Origin: Zhouia amylolytica
GTDB lineage: Bacteria; Bacteroidota; Bacteroidia; Flavobacteriales; Flavobacteriaceae
Direction of reading: 5' to 3'
Assembly (NCBI RefSeq): GCF_900116365.1
Contig: NZ_FPAG01000004.1
Span: 141,081 to 205,080, forward strand
Length of the DNA: 64,000 nt
The position numbers were made by a program, and so were the translations under genes. Shown here piece after piece: positions 45,472 through 54,052 of this stretch (its first letter is position 1; every line of letters starts with the position of its first letter). A model generated the notes under the pieces. The model was not told where the DNA came from and searched no databases. It saw nothing but the letters and a program-made list of their open reading frames with translations.

Positions 45472-45894
45472 TTACTGAAATAATTGTATCAAAATACCAA
45501 TAACAGCAATCAGTAAACACAATGGTGAAAAAAGTTTTGTGTCCATCTTGCCAAATGGAGTATGCTTTATTTTTTTGAAGAATCCAATGTATTTAAATTC
45601 ACCGATAGCACGGAGGAAAAAAATAGCAGGAATGATCCAACCGCCATAGCTGTATATCCATTCCGGAAGTCTGAACATAACGAATCCGGAGGTGTTAAGG
45701 TAAAACAATCCAAAAGTAAGTAAACCCGCTCCTACAATAGCACTGTCTGCTTTTTTGGGGTGTAAAACGCGAATTCCTTGTTCGTTGGTTGGCAAAGCCA
45801 CAGATAAACCAAAATTACCGCCAAGAACCCAGTTAAAATGTATAATAGCCAGGACTATAAAAACAAAGCTTAGAATTAAGGATAGCACCATCAT
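45472..45894 (-). CDS. DUF3995-like small membrane protein
   Basis: The 140-residue protein has four predicted transmembrane segments, and early conserved residues IHFNWVLGG and VLHPKKADSAIVGAGLL. This resembles the DUF3995 family of unknown function. ATG 45894 or the adjacent ATG at 45891 can serve as start. It is the last gene of the reverse-strand group below the QorB-like and dioxygenase genes, but a 158-nt gap separates it from the DUF4440 gene. Confidence 0.7.
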   Translation of the reverse strand: MMVLSLILSFVFIVLAIIHFNWVLGGNFGLSVALPTNEQGIRVLHPKKADSAIVGAGLLTFGLFYLNTSGFVMFRLPEWIYSYGGWIIPAIFFLRAIGEFKYIGFFKKIKHTPFGKMDTKLFSPLCLLIAVIGILIQLFQ

Positions 45895-46052
45895 AAAATT
45901 AAAAAGTCTCTTGAATCAATGCGTTAAGTAAAAAAGAAATTCGTGATTAATTGGCTATCAAATTTAATCAATCGTCAAATTTTTTACTGTATTTTATGGT
46001 AGGAAATTAAAAAGTTTAAATCATGATTGTTTCTTAAGCTATATATTAATGG

Positions 46053-46550
46053 TTATTCATGAGATAGATTGCTGTTAAAAATGTCTCTTAACAAGTGCCA
46101 CTCTCCATCAACCTTTTTCCATAACACGATATATTTTCCCTCGTCTACTTTGTCTTCTCCTGAAAATAATTCAAAGGCCCCTTCTTCCGTTACAAACGTT
46201 TCGTTTCCCCATACTTCGATGGTGGTTAATTTAATTCCGGAAATCCCTGAATTCAATATTCCTGAAAAGACAGAGGTGATACTTTCTCTTCCTTCATACG
46301 ATGGAGCTTCAGGCATCATGAACTTGCCATCCGTAGTGTATAAATTAGAAAGTCCAACGGAATCCCCTGCCGCCAATCTTTCCGTGTATTTCTGGTTCGC
46401 TGCCTCGATCTCTGCCTTCACCACCTCCAGATCAAATGCCGGGGCAGGTGAAGTATTAGAAGACTCTTTAGTGGTGTTTTTGCAACTGCCGATTAAAAGA
46501 ATTAAAACTAAGAGAGTCAGGCTTTTTGGTAAAAAAGATAAATTTTTCAT
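46053..46550 (-). CDS. Lipoprotein with SnoaL/DUF4440-like domain
   Basis: The 165-residue protein has a lipoprotein signal (box IGSC) and a Ser/Thr/Pro linker. The NTF2-like fold domain of the DUF4440/SnoaL kind follows (AEIEAANQKYTERLAAGDSV, LYTTDGKFMMPEAPSYEGRE, KYIVLWKKVDGEWHLLRDIF). These domains bind or isomerise small molecules, or simply stabilise proteins. Specific function is not known. Confidence 0.8.
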   Translation of the reverse strand: MKNLSFLPKSLTLLVLILLIGSCKNTTKESSNTSPAPAFDLEVVKAEIEAANQKYTERLAAGDSVGLSNLYTTDGKFMMPEAPSYEGRESITSVFSGILNSGISGIKLTTIEVWGNETFVTEEGAFELFSGEDKVDEGKYIVLWKKVDGEWHLLRDIFNSNLSHE

Positions 46551-46599
46551 AATTGATTTTTTTTGAATTCCGAATTTGGTTGGTTTTCAGGATCCTTAA

Positions 46600-46644
46600 T
46601 AAAAAAAAAGCCTATCTAAGTTACTGGTAATAAATCAGATAAGC
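46600..46644 (-). terminator. Terminator after the QorB-like gene
   Basis: On the reverse strand GCTTATCT (46644-46637) pairs with AGATAGGC (46617-46610, one G-T pair). A nine-base T run follows. It lies 36 nt after the QorB-like stop. Confidence 0.78.
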
Positions 46645-46679
46645 AATTTTTTTACACTCAGGTTTATGGGGCTGTTTAA

Positions 46680-47522
46680 TTATAAAACAGATTTCACAGA
46701 GGCTGCCATCGAGGTAGTAGGGCGTCCAATTAATTTGGATAGCTGTTGCGAATCATCAAATAAATCTCCTTTTGATGCACCCACATCCCAACTTGCAATA
46801 CCTTGTGCAAAAACAACGGGGATGTCAAAGCTTTCAAGTATTTTTGCGTACTCAGCTTCAGGTAAGTTCTTATATGGTATGTCCCTTCCTGTTTGTTTAG
46901 AAATCTCAGCAGCCATATCACTTAAGGTGTATGAATGATCCCCCGCCAATTCAAGTACTTTCCCTTTATAAGTTACATCATTCAATACAGTAGCTGCAGC
47001 TTCGGCAAAATCTAATCTTGCAGCAGATGATATTTTACCCGAATCCGCACTCCCGATAAATGCACCACTCGCTAAAGCTCCTCCAACCGAACCGGTGTAA
47101 TTTTCTGTATACCACCCGTTTCTTAGAATTGTAAAATCAAGCCCTGATGTTTTTATAAGTTTTTCGGTTTCCAAATGTTCTCCGGCAAGATTTAAGGTAG
47201 AAGTGTCCGCATGTAGTAAACTTGTATAGACCAGCCAATTTACCTTTGCCTTTTTGGCGGCATCGATTACATTCTTGTGTTGTCGGGCACGTTGCCCGAT
47301 TTCATTAGCAGAAATTAATAATAACCTGTCTATTCCAGCTAATTGCTCTGCTAATCCTTCCGGCTTGTCGTAGTCAAAGGATCGTGCTTCCACTCCTAAT
47401 TCTTTTGCTTTTTCAGGATTGCGAACCAATGCTACTACATGATCATTTCCAACATTCTCCTTTAATTGCTGAACAACCAACCTTCCTAATTGGCCTGTTG
47501 CTCCTGTAACTCCTATTTTCAT
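46680..47522 (-). CDS. NmrA-family NAD(P)H:quinone oxidoreductase, QorB-like
   Basis: The 280-residue Rossmann protein has GVTGATGQLGRLVVQQL at the N-terminus, RNPEKAKELGV and YTSLLHADTSTLNLAGEHLE. This matches the atypical SDR/NmrA group that includes QorB of E. coli and azoreductase-like proteins. It would reduce quinones with NAD(P)H. It follows the extradiol dioxygenase gene by 29 nt, so it is likely in one transcript with it. Substrate is inferred from family. Confidence 0.87.
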   Translation of the reverse strand: MKIGVTGATGQLGRLVVQQLKENVGNDHVVALVRNPEKAKELGVEARSFDYDKPEGLAEQLAGIDRLLLISANEIGQRARQHKNVIDAAKKAKVNWLVYTSLLHADTSTLNLAGEHLETEKLIKTSGLDFTILRNGWYTENYTGSVGGALASGAFIGSADSGKISSAARLDFAEAAATVLNDVTYKGKVLELAGDHSYTLSDMAAEISKQTGRDIPYKNLPEAEYAKILESFDIPVVFAQGIASWDVGASKGDLFDDSQQLSKLIGRPTTSMAASVKSVL

Positions 47523-47551
47523 TGCTTCTAAAATTTAAATGTTTAGTTTTC

Positions 47552-48442
47552 CTAACCGATTTTTAAAGAGGTCATGGTCAATGACCCGCCAACCGGTTCG
47601 TCATTAAATATTTTTAATTCATCTTTATCATCCTGTAAGGCCAGGGCATAAAGTAAAGGCAGATAATGCTCCGGAGTAGGGATCGATAAATTGAAGGCGC
47701 TACCCTGTTTTGAATAGTTTATTAAAGCTTGATGATTGCCCTCTAAAATGAATTTCTTCATCTTATCATTGGCCTCATTCGCCCAGTCAAAACCAAAATT
47801 CTCATTAAGCTTTTGCCAATGAACCATACCAAGGTTATGGACTAAATTACCGCTACCTACAACCAGAATACCCTTATGGCGCAAAGAAGCGAGCTCCTTG
47901 GCAAGATCGTAATGTTCCTGCGGGTTTTTGCTGTAATCCAAACTTAATTGAATAACCGGAATATCAGCCTTGGGATACATATGCCTGATCACCGTCCAGG
48001 CTCCGTGATCCAAACCCCATTTTTCATCCAGAGACACCTCCGAAGTCTTTGTTATGTTCTTTATTTCATGGGCAAGTTCGGGCATCCCCGGAGCAGGATA
48101 TTGAATTTCATAAAGTTCTTTTGGGAAACCGCCAAAATCATGAATGGTAGCAGGATGTTCCATTGCGGTTACCTTGGTCCCTTTTGTTTCCCAATGAGCA
48201 GAAATCACAACAATTGCTTTGGGGATTTCTATTTCTGTCGAGATGTTTCTAAACCCCTGAACAAATTCATTCTCCGCAATGGCATTCATCGGACTTCCAT
48301 GTCCTAAAAAAAGAACGGGCATTTTAGAGGAGCTGCCAAAGGCATCGGTGATCTTATGTAGGTGTTTTAAATTCATTCCAACCATTGTTACAGGCACTGA
48401 GGCCAATAGTGTTTTTAAAAAAGTTTTTCTGTTCATTGACAA
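47552..48442 (-). CDS. ygiD: 4,5-DOPA extradiol dioxygenase-like protein with export leader
   Basis: The 296-residue protein has a basic, hydrophobic N-terminus (NRKTFLKTLLASVPVTMVGM), probably a signal or anchor. A YgiD/LigB-superfamily core follows: LFLGHGSPMNAIAEN, VVISAHWETKG, GLDHGAWTVIRHMYP and VVGSGNLVHNLG contain the metal-binding histidines. The family opens catechol rings such as DOPA. A leader is unusual for this family. It lies upstream of the QorB-like gene. Confidence 0.86.
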   Translation of the reverse strand: MSMNRKTFLKTLLASVPVTMVGMNLKHLHKITDAFGSSSKMPVLFLGHGSPMNAIAENEFVQGFRNISTEIEIPKAIVVISAHWETKGTKVTAMEHPATIHDFGGFPKELYEIQYPAPGMPELAHEIKNITKTSEVSLDEKWGLDHGAWTVIRHMYPKADIPVIQLSLDYSKNPQEHYDLAKELASLRHKGILVVGSGNLVHNLGMVHWQKLNENFGFDWANEANDKMKKFILEGNHQALINYSKQGSAFNLSIPTPEHYLPLLYALALQDDKDELKIFNDEPVGGSLTMTSLKIG

Positions 48443-48628
48443 CTGTTTAAGTCAAGGATAGTATTGCAGTACATTATAAAATTTTACTTTGATAGAGATT
48501 GTTTTAATATGTTTAAAGCTGTTTTTTTGTACAATACAAAAGTAGCTCAGCCTCAGGTCATTTACACTTGATCTATGGTAAGAAATTGAGTTGATGTTTG
48601 TTAAGAATTCTGTATAGAACCCTGGGAT

Positions 48629-49204
48629 TTACTTCTGTCTTCTAATTCGACTAAGACTTTCAGGAGTGATGCCAAGATATGAAGCAATGTATACCAGTGG
48701 GACCCGTTTAAAAACTTCAGGATGCTCTTTGAGCATTTCAGAATATCGATCCATGGCAGTTTCCCACATGGTTGCATTGAGTCGACTTAGCGCATTTATA
48801 TAGGCTTTTTGGAAAAGAATGCGAAAATACCTTTCAAGCTGAGGTATCTCGATGAGCAACTGCTCAAAACGCTCATGAGAAATTCTCAATAAATGAGAAT
48901 CTTCGATCGCTTCAATATTGTATTTGGAAGGTTGTTGAGAAAAGAAACTTTCCAGGTCGCTTATCCAGTTATTATCCATCCTGATTTGATAGATATGCTC
49001 AACACCCTTTTCGTCTGTATAGAAAGAACGCAAGCATCCTTGGGTAATAAAATACAGGTAATCGCAGATTTCTCCTGAAACAAGGAGATCCTTCTTCTTT
49101 TTGACGCGTACAGGCTCGAAAGCAGCTAAAATTGCCGTTTCGTCTTTTTCCGTTAAATGAGACCACTTATTAATATAATACAGCAGTTTATGATCTTTTT
49201 TCAT
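48629..49204 (-). CDS. Crp/Fnr family transcriptional regulator
   Basis: From the ATG at 49204 (MKKDHKLLYYINKWS) the protein is 191 residues. A longer frame starting at 49270 would add 22 hydrophobic residues not expected in this family. It has a cyclic nucleotide-binding fold (ICDYLYFITQGCLRSFYTDE) and a C-terminal helix-turn-helix (IASYLGITPESLSRIRR). It lacks the clustered cysteines of FNR. It lies 186 nt upstream of the dioxygenase gene and may control it (inference). Confidence 0.9.
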   Translation of the reverse strand: MKKDHKLLYYINKWSHLTEKDETAILAAFEPVRVKKKKDLLVSGEICDYLYFITQGCLRSFYTDEKGVEHIYQIRMDNNWISDLESFFSQQPSKYNIEAIEDSHLLRISHERFEQLLIEIPQLERYFRILFQKAYINALSRLNATMWETAMDRYSEMLKEHPEVFKRVPLVYIASYLGITPESLSRIRRQK

Positions 49205-49724
49205 TTTGAAAGGCTTGATGAACGCAATTACAAAATTAATAGAAAAACATAAAAGGAATGGTCCCCGCAATTAACCTTAGAGTTCCGATAAATAGAGCCC
49301 GATCAAACAAAAAAATTTATGGTATTATTTAAATGGAATCTGTAAAAAATAAATCTAGGTTGTACGGGTTGAGCTACCGGTGTTTCAAGCTGATACAATA
49401 GAATCTGTATGTGTTTTTAAAAAAAGAAAAGTAGGATGAGTCTATAAAAAGGGATCGTGGATTGTAACATCCTCTTTAAAAACTTTCAGCTAACAAATGA
49501 CCTCTTAATAATCGGTAAAAACTTAATACTTAGAGCGATGTTAAAGCAAGGATTATGTAGACTATATTCTATGATATCCCCATGTTATCCCCATATTATC
49601 CCTATATTATCCCCATAATATCCTTATACAACTTTATCCGTACGTCACGGAAAAGACATGCATATAAGTTGTATTTAACCTTCCTGTTTAAGCTAAATTC
49701 AATAGGTTAATATGACTACGATGA
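49205..49724. other. 520-nt gene-free stretch between dinB and the Crp/Fnr gene
   Basis: The interval is AT-rich and contains no credible reading frame. The only structure I see is the five-unit 11-bp array at 49574-49628, followed by a short inverted CCGT/ACGG around 49639. It must also hold the promoter of the Crp/Fnr gene, but no clean -33/-7 pair was recognised. Confidence 0.6.
49574..49628. repeat. Five-unit 11-bp direct repeat (TTATCCCCATA)
   Basis: Units are ATATCCCCATG, TTATCCCCATA, TTATCCCTATA, TTATCCCCATA and ATATCCTTATA, head to tail with no spacers. The period is about one DNA helical turn. TTATCCCCA is one base from the DnaA box TTATCCACA. This looks like a protein-binding iteron array or a simple minisatellite. 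It lies about 100 bp from the dinB stop and about 370 bp upstream of the Crp/Fnr start. Confidence 0.85.
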
Positions 49725-50822
49725 TTAAAAATCAAATTGTAATTGAACAGAAAGAGGCTTTTCGGGTAGTGTTGTTTTCTTTTCTGTATTGAGGTTGGAA
49801 AGCGAAATACCAAGTAACCTTACGGAATTCTGTGGTTTCTCCTGGTAAAGCAGTTCTTTTACGGTATCAAAGATCATACTTTTATCTGCTATATAATAGG
49901 GGAGGGTTCTGCTTCTGGTTTGCTGAGCAAAGTCGCTATATTTTATTTTTAAGGTAACCGTTTTACCGGCAATCTTAGATTTTTTGAGTCGTCGCTCAAG
50001 TTCATGAGCTATCTTTTCCAGCTTTTCAAGCATAAAGACTTCACTGCTCAGGTTTTCAAAGAAAGTATGTTCCGTTCCCACCGATTTAGGAATGCGATGC
50101 GGTTTGACCTCACTATTGTGAACACCCCTAACGACCTGATAATAATACGATCCGCTCTTTCCAAAGTGCTCATTTAAGTATTCGATAGACTTTAGCTTAA
50201 GCTCCTTACCGGAAAAAATACCAAGTTGATACATTTTTTCTGCCGTAACCTTACCAACCCCATAAAACTTCCGGATATCAAGTGCTTCTAAAAAAGATTC
50301 AACTTCTTCCGGAGGAACAGTTTTTTGTCCGTTAGGTTTATTGTAATCGCTAGCAACTTTTGCAATGAATTTATTTATAGAAATTCCAGCTGATGCATTG
50401 AGTCCAATTTCTTCCTTAATGCGCTGCCGTATCTCTTTCGCGATAAGAGAGGCTGAAGGAATGCCTTTTTTATTGTTGGTTACATCGAGATATGCTTCAT
50501 CTAATGAGAGCGGTTCAACCAATTCAGTATATTCCAAAAATATCTTCCTGATTTTTTGAGATAACTCTTTGTACCTATCAAACCTTGGCTTTACAAAAAT
50601 AAGATGTGGACATTTTTTCTTGGCCAGATAACCACTCATAGCACTTTTTACACCATATTTCCTGGCTTCATAACTGGCAGCGGAGACTACTCCCCGTTTT
50701 TCACCACCACCGACAGCAACTGGTTTGCCCCTAAGTTCCGGATTGTCCAATTGTTCAACCGAAGCATAAAAGGCATCCATGTCCACATGAATTATTTTTC
50801 TATCTGAAGGAGGTTGTTCCAT
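49725..50822 (-). CDS. dinB: DNA polymerase IV
   Basis: The 365-residue Y-family translesion polymerase has the catalytic acids in HVDMDAFYASVEQ and LSLDEAYLDVT, plus the little-finger domain. A C-terminal QLQFDF fits the beta-clamp-binding motif. It starts at ATG 50822, 27 nt from the divergent NAD(P)-binding protein gene. The short intergenic space must hold both promoters. No SOS box could be identified. Confidence 0.96.
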   Translation of the reverse strand: MEQPPSDRKIIHVDMDAFYASVEQLDNPELRGKPVAVGGGEKRGVVSAASYEARKYGVKSAMSGYLAKKKCPHLIFVKPRFDRYKELSQKIRKIFLEYTELVEPLSLDEAYLDVTNNKKGIPSASLIAKEIRQRIKEEIGLNASAGISINKFIAKVASDYNKPNGQKTVPPEEVESFLEALDIRKFYGVGKVTAEKMYQLGIFSGKELKLKSIEYLNEHFGKSGSYYYQVVRGVHNSEVKPHRIPKSVGTEHTFFENLSSEVFMLEKLEKIAHELERRLKKSKIAGKTVTLKIKYSDFAQQTRSRTLPYYIADKSMIFDTVKELLYQEKPQNSVRLLGISLSNLNTEKKTTLPEKPLSVQLQFDF

Positions 50823-50849
50823 AAAGCAAATTTAATGTAATTTAGGTGT

Positions 50850-51512
50850 ATGAATAAGACAGCCATCATAATTGGTGCTACTGGTTTAACAGGGGGGATG
50901 CTTTTGGAGCTTTTGTTGGAGAGTGATACCTATGAAACCGTAAAGGTTTTTACCCGAAAGCCCTTGAAAAAGCAACATGATAAGATAAAAGAGTATGTGA
51001 TGGATCTATTAGATCTGGAATCTTATCAGGATGATTTTAAGGCAGATGTAGTGTTCTGCTGTGTTGGTACCACAGCTGCTAAAACACCCGATAAAGAAAT
51101 TTATCGAAAAATAGATTACGGAATACCTGTGGCGGCAGCTTCTCTGTGTCAGAAGAATGATATAGATACATTTATGGTAATTTCGGCTCTTGGAACTAAT
51201 GTTAATAGTCGAGTATTTTACAACCGAACTAAAGGCGAAATGGAAGAAGCTGTATTGCAATGCAGAATCCCTCGCACATTTATTTTACAGCCATCGCTTA
51301 TTGGAGGAGAAAGGGAAGAAAAACGTACGGGTGAATACCTCGCTAAACAATTAATGAAACCAATGAATTGGTTCATGATAGGGCCCTTGAAAAAGTACCG
51401 TTCCATTCATCCGAAAACCATTGTTAAAACCATGGTATGGTTGGCAGACAACGACTATGAAATGACCAGGATAGAAAGTGATATTATACAAGAAATAGCA
51501 AAAGGAATATGA
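50850..51512 (+). CDS. NAD(P)-binding Rossmann protein
   Basis: The 220-residue protein has a dinucleotide-binding motif IIGATGLTGGMLLELLLES at the N-terminus and VVFCCVGTTAAKTPDKE. It resembles the HTATIP2/CC3-type or atypical SDR group often annotated as nucleoside-diphosphate-sugar epimerase-like. A catalytic Tyr-x3-Lys is not obvious (FYNRTKGEME is the nearest). It overlaps the CYTH gene by 4 nt, so the two are coupled. Confidence 0.82.
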   Translation: MNKTAIIIGATGLTGGMLLELLLESDTYETVKVFTRKPLKKQHDKIKEYVMDLLDLESYQDDFKADVVFCCVGTTAAKTPDKEIYRKIDYGIPVAAASLCQKNDIDTFMVISALGTNVNSRVFYNRTKGEMEEAVLQCRIPRTFILQPSLIGGEREEKRTGEYLAKQLMKPMNWFMIGPLKKYRSIHPKTIVKTMVWLADNDYEMTRIESDIIQEIAKGI

Positions 51513-51982
51513 TAGAAATTGAACGTAAGTTCTTGGTGACCTCTGAGGATTATAAAAAGGAGGCAAATGTTAAAAAACGTATTGTACAAGGATTTTTAAA
51601 TTCGCACCCAAACAGAACTGTAAGAGTACGAATTAAAGCAGACAAGGGCTTTTTGACGGTGAAAGGTAAATCTTCTGCAAATGGAACGATGCGTTTTGAA
51701 TGGGAGCGTGAAATACCCTTGTCTGAAGCTGAGTCTCTTTTAAGATTATGTGAAGAGGGGGTAATAAGCAAAGTTCGGTACGAAGTGGTTTGTGGAGCGC
51801 ACACCTTCGAAGTAGATGAGTTTCATGGAGAAAATGAAGGGCTGATTGTTGCCGAGGTTGAACTTAAGAATGAAGATGAAAGTTTTGAAAGACCCGGTTG
51901 GTTGGGAGAAGAAGTAACCGGACAAATAAAATATTATAACTCCCAATTAAGTAAAAAACCATTTAATAAATGGAACGAATAA
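51509..51982 (+). CDS. CYTH domain protein
   Basis: The 157-residue protein begins with the ExExK signature as EIERKFLV, then alternating basic and acidic strands (NRTVRVRIKADKGFLTVKGK, GLIVAEVELKNEDE). The CYTH tunnel fold binds triphosphates, and bacterial members are mostly inorganic triphosphatases. Adenylate cyclase activity is less likely at this length. It overlaps the NAD(P)-binding gene by 4 nt. Confidence 0.92.
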   Translation: MIEIERKFLVTSEDYKKEANVKKRIVQGFLNSHPNRTVRVRIKADKGFLTVKGKSSANGTMRFEWEREIPLSEAESLLRLCEEGVISKVRYEVVCGAHTFEVDEFHGENEGLIVAEVELKNEDESFERPGWLGEEVTGQIKYYNSQLSKKPFNKWNE

Positions 51983-52040
51983 CATCTTAAGTAGCGAAAT
52001 TTAAAATTGCGAGTAATTAGCGCATAAATTCACATTATAT

Positions 52041-52556
52041 ATGAAACATTTGATATTATTTATAGGAATACTGGCTTTTGTGGCTTGTAAGGAAGAAAAC
52101 CCTTCAAAAAACGATACCGAAATAATAGAAGCAATTACGGCAGATATTATTGAAGATGAAGTGCAACAATCAGTAACGGCTGTTAAGCAGAATTTACAGG
52201 AAAAAGGTTATCAGGTATTCGATTATGTAGACCCGAAATCTCAGGATACAATTTTAATGCAGCAATATTTTATGGCCTTTTTGAAGAAAGGACCTTCCCG
52301 TTCTCAAACTAAAGAAGAAGCGGATAGCTTGCAAAAACTACATTTGGCACATTTAGGCCGGATGTATGAAGAAGGATTCGCAGATATATCAGGACCTTTT
52401 GGTGATGATGGTGAAATAAGAGGAATAACAATTTATAACGTGCCCACATTAGAAATGGCAGATAGTCTTGCCAATATGGATCCAATGGTTAAGGCAGGAA
52501 GATTGGTTATTGAAATACACCCGTGGTGGGCTGCTAAAGGGTTTCCTTTACGATAA
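52041..52556 (+). CDS. Lipoprotein with YciI-like domain
   Basis: The 171-residue protein has a lipoprotein signal (box FVAC) and an acidic helical linker. A C-terminal YciI-like domain follows, shown by YFMAFLKKGPSRSQ, LHLAHLGRMYEEGFADISGP and DPMVKAGRLVIEIHPWW. YciI proteins are small enzymes with a His-Asp pair, and secreted forms are common in this phylum. Function is unknown. The gene is close to but 58 nt after CYTH. Confidence 0.82.
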   Translation: MKHLILFIGILAFVACKEENPSKNDTEIIEAITADIIEDEVQQSVTAVKQNLQEKGYQVFDYVDPKSQDTILMQQYFMAFLKKGPSRSQTKEEADSLQKLHLAHLGRMYEEGFADISGPFGDDGEIRGITIYNVPTLEMADSLANMDPMVKAGRLVIEIHPWWAAKGFPLR

Positions 52557-52602
52557 AAAAGAGAACTGTCCTGCCAAGAGACTAAAAAGACAGGACAGTT
52601 CC
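52553..52602 (-). terminator. Terminator of the efflux operon
   Basis: AACTGTCCTG (52564-52573) and CAGGACAGTT (52591-52600) form a 10-bp stem with a 17-nt loop. On the reverse strand it is followed by CTCTTTTTTA. It lies after the outer-membrane factor gene, and its tail overlaps the end of the convergent YciI gene. Confidence 0.82.
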
Positions 52603-52638
52603 ACTAACCAACCAAAACAATCAAATCATGAAATTGTA

Positions 52639-54042
52639 TTAATGCCAACCACCGCCAAGTGATCGGTATAATGTAATAACAGCCTGTAACTGATTAAGTT
52701 TAGTGTCTATTACATTGAGCTCTGCATTTAATGCATTTTGTCTTGCAGTAAGCAAGTCTAAATAATTGGCAAAACCACTATTTAATAATTCTTCCGAGTT
52801 TATTTCTGCTTTTCTTAAAGCCTCTACCTCTTTGACTCTGTAATCGTATTTTTCTGTTTTCGCATCAAGAGTGTATAAAGCATCGGATACTTCCTGACCA
52901 GCTACCAGCAATGACTTTTTAAAGTTCAATAAAGCTTCTTCTTGCTGTGCTTTGGCAACTTCATACTGTGTGCGAATCTTTCTTTGGTTAAAAATAGGTT
53001 GCGTTAAGCCACCAACCAGATTTGCGAATATAGATCGTGTGTCTATCCAGTTTTCTAATTCTAAACTCTGGAAGCCACCTGTTGCTGATAAAGTAACCGA
53101 AGGGTAAAAACTACTTCGTGCCACATTGGTTAGCTCAAATGCATTTACTAATCCATATTCAGCCGCCATGATATCAGGTCTGTTTCGCAATAACAAAGAA
53201 GAGAATCCAACCTGAAGGTCATGCTGTACCGTTTGATCATCGAGAGAATTTCTTTCGAATCCCTGGGCTGTCCTTCCAAGTAAGATGCTAAAAGCGTTTT
53301 CAGTTTGAAAAATAGCTTCCTCAATGTCTACCTGTAAAGCTTGAGCACTGTATAGTTGAGCAGCACTTTGATCTACGGCAACCTGGTTTACATTACCGGC
53401 TTCTTTAAGGGCTTTAATAGTTTCTAAACTATTGTTTCTGTTAACGATAGATTCCTTAGTAACCTCTAACTGCGCATCAAGAGCCACCAATTGATAATAG
53501 GTTGAAGCAATTTCTGCAACCAGAAGCGTTTTAACCGCTTTATGGGCCGCTACTGTTTGTAAATAAGTGGCTTGTGTAGCCCTTCTGTTACTTCGTATTT
53601 TCCCCCAGATATCAGCTTCCCAGGAAAGATTGGCAGATAACTCGTACTGTTGCAAAGAACCGTCAAAAAACGATCCAAACTGACTATTCGCAGAGAGCTC
53701 CTGATGGGTTACTGTTGAGCTACCATTTAAAGAAGGCAGATATCCTGCCTTTCCTTGTTTCATATATGCTTCAGCAGCCATTACCTGTTGTAATGCAATG
53801 CGAATATCAATATTATTTTGGAGTCCTTCTTCGATGTATGTTTCTAATAAAGGATCAGAAAATAAATCTCTCCAGGAAATATCAGCCGCAGAAATACTAT
53901 CCTGCGGAAGATTATCTGTTCTGTATAAGTTTTCTGCTTCCTCTAATTCAGGTCGTTCGTAGTTTTTAGCGACAAAACACGACTGCACAGAAACAGCAAT
54001 AACTGTTAATAGTATGAATTTATAGATATGTGTTCTTTTCAT
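52639..54042 (-). CDS. Outer-membrane efflux factor (TolC/NodT family)
   Basis: The 467-residue lipoprotein (box VQSC) forms the outer-membrane channel of the RND pump. Two long coiled-coil repeats are visible, such as NNIDIRIALQQVMAAEAYMK and LLNSGFANYLDLLTARQNAL, with AGYLPSLNGS and RSSFYPSVTL typical of both halves. It is the last gene of the operon, 10 nt after the permease gene. Confidence 0.94.
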   Translation of the reverse strand: MKRTHIYKFILLTVIAVSVQSCFVAKNYERPELEEAENLYRTDNLPQDSISAADISWRDLFSDPLLETYIEEGLQNNIDIRIALQQVMAAEAYMKQGKAGYLPSLNGSSTVTHQELSANSQFGSFFDGSLQQYELSANLSWEADIWGKIRSNRRATQATYLQTVAAHKAVKTLLVAEIASTYYQLVALDAQLEVTKESIVNRNNSLETIKALKEAGNVNQVAVDQSAAQLYSAQALQVDIEEAIFQTENAFSILLGRTAQGFERNSLDDQTVQHDLQVGFSSLLLRNRPDIMAAEYGLVNAFELTNVARSSFYPSVTLSATGGFQSLELENWIDTRSIFANLVGGLTQPIFNQRKIRTQYEVAKAQQEEALLNFKKSLLVAGQEVSDALYTLDAKTEKYDYRVKEVEALRKAEINSEELLNSGFANYLDLLTARQNALNAELNVIDTKLNQLQAVITLYRSLGGGWH

Positions 54043-54052
54043 GATCTCTACT

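Noticed and set aside
46069-46566. Forward 165-residue frame opposite the DUF4440 lipoprotein gene
   Set aside because: Same length and place as the real gene on the other strand, which has a lipobox and a recognisable domain; the forward frame has neither.
49574-49628. CRISPR array
   Set aside because: Units are 11 bp with no spacers and no cas genes are present.
50823-50849. SOS (LexA) box in front of dinB
   Set aside because: The 27-nt divergent space shows no recognisable LexA palindrome.
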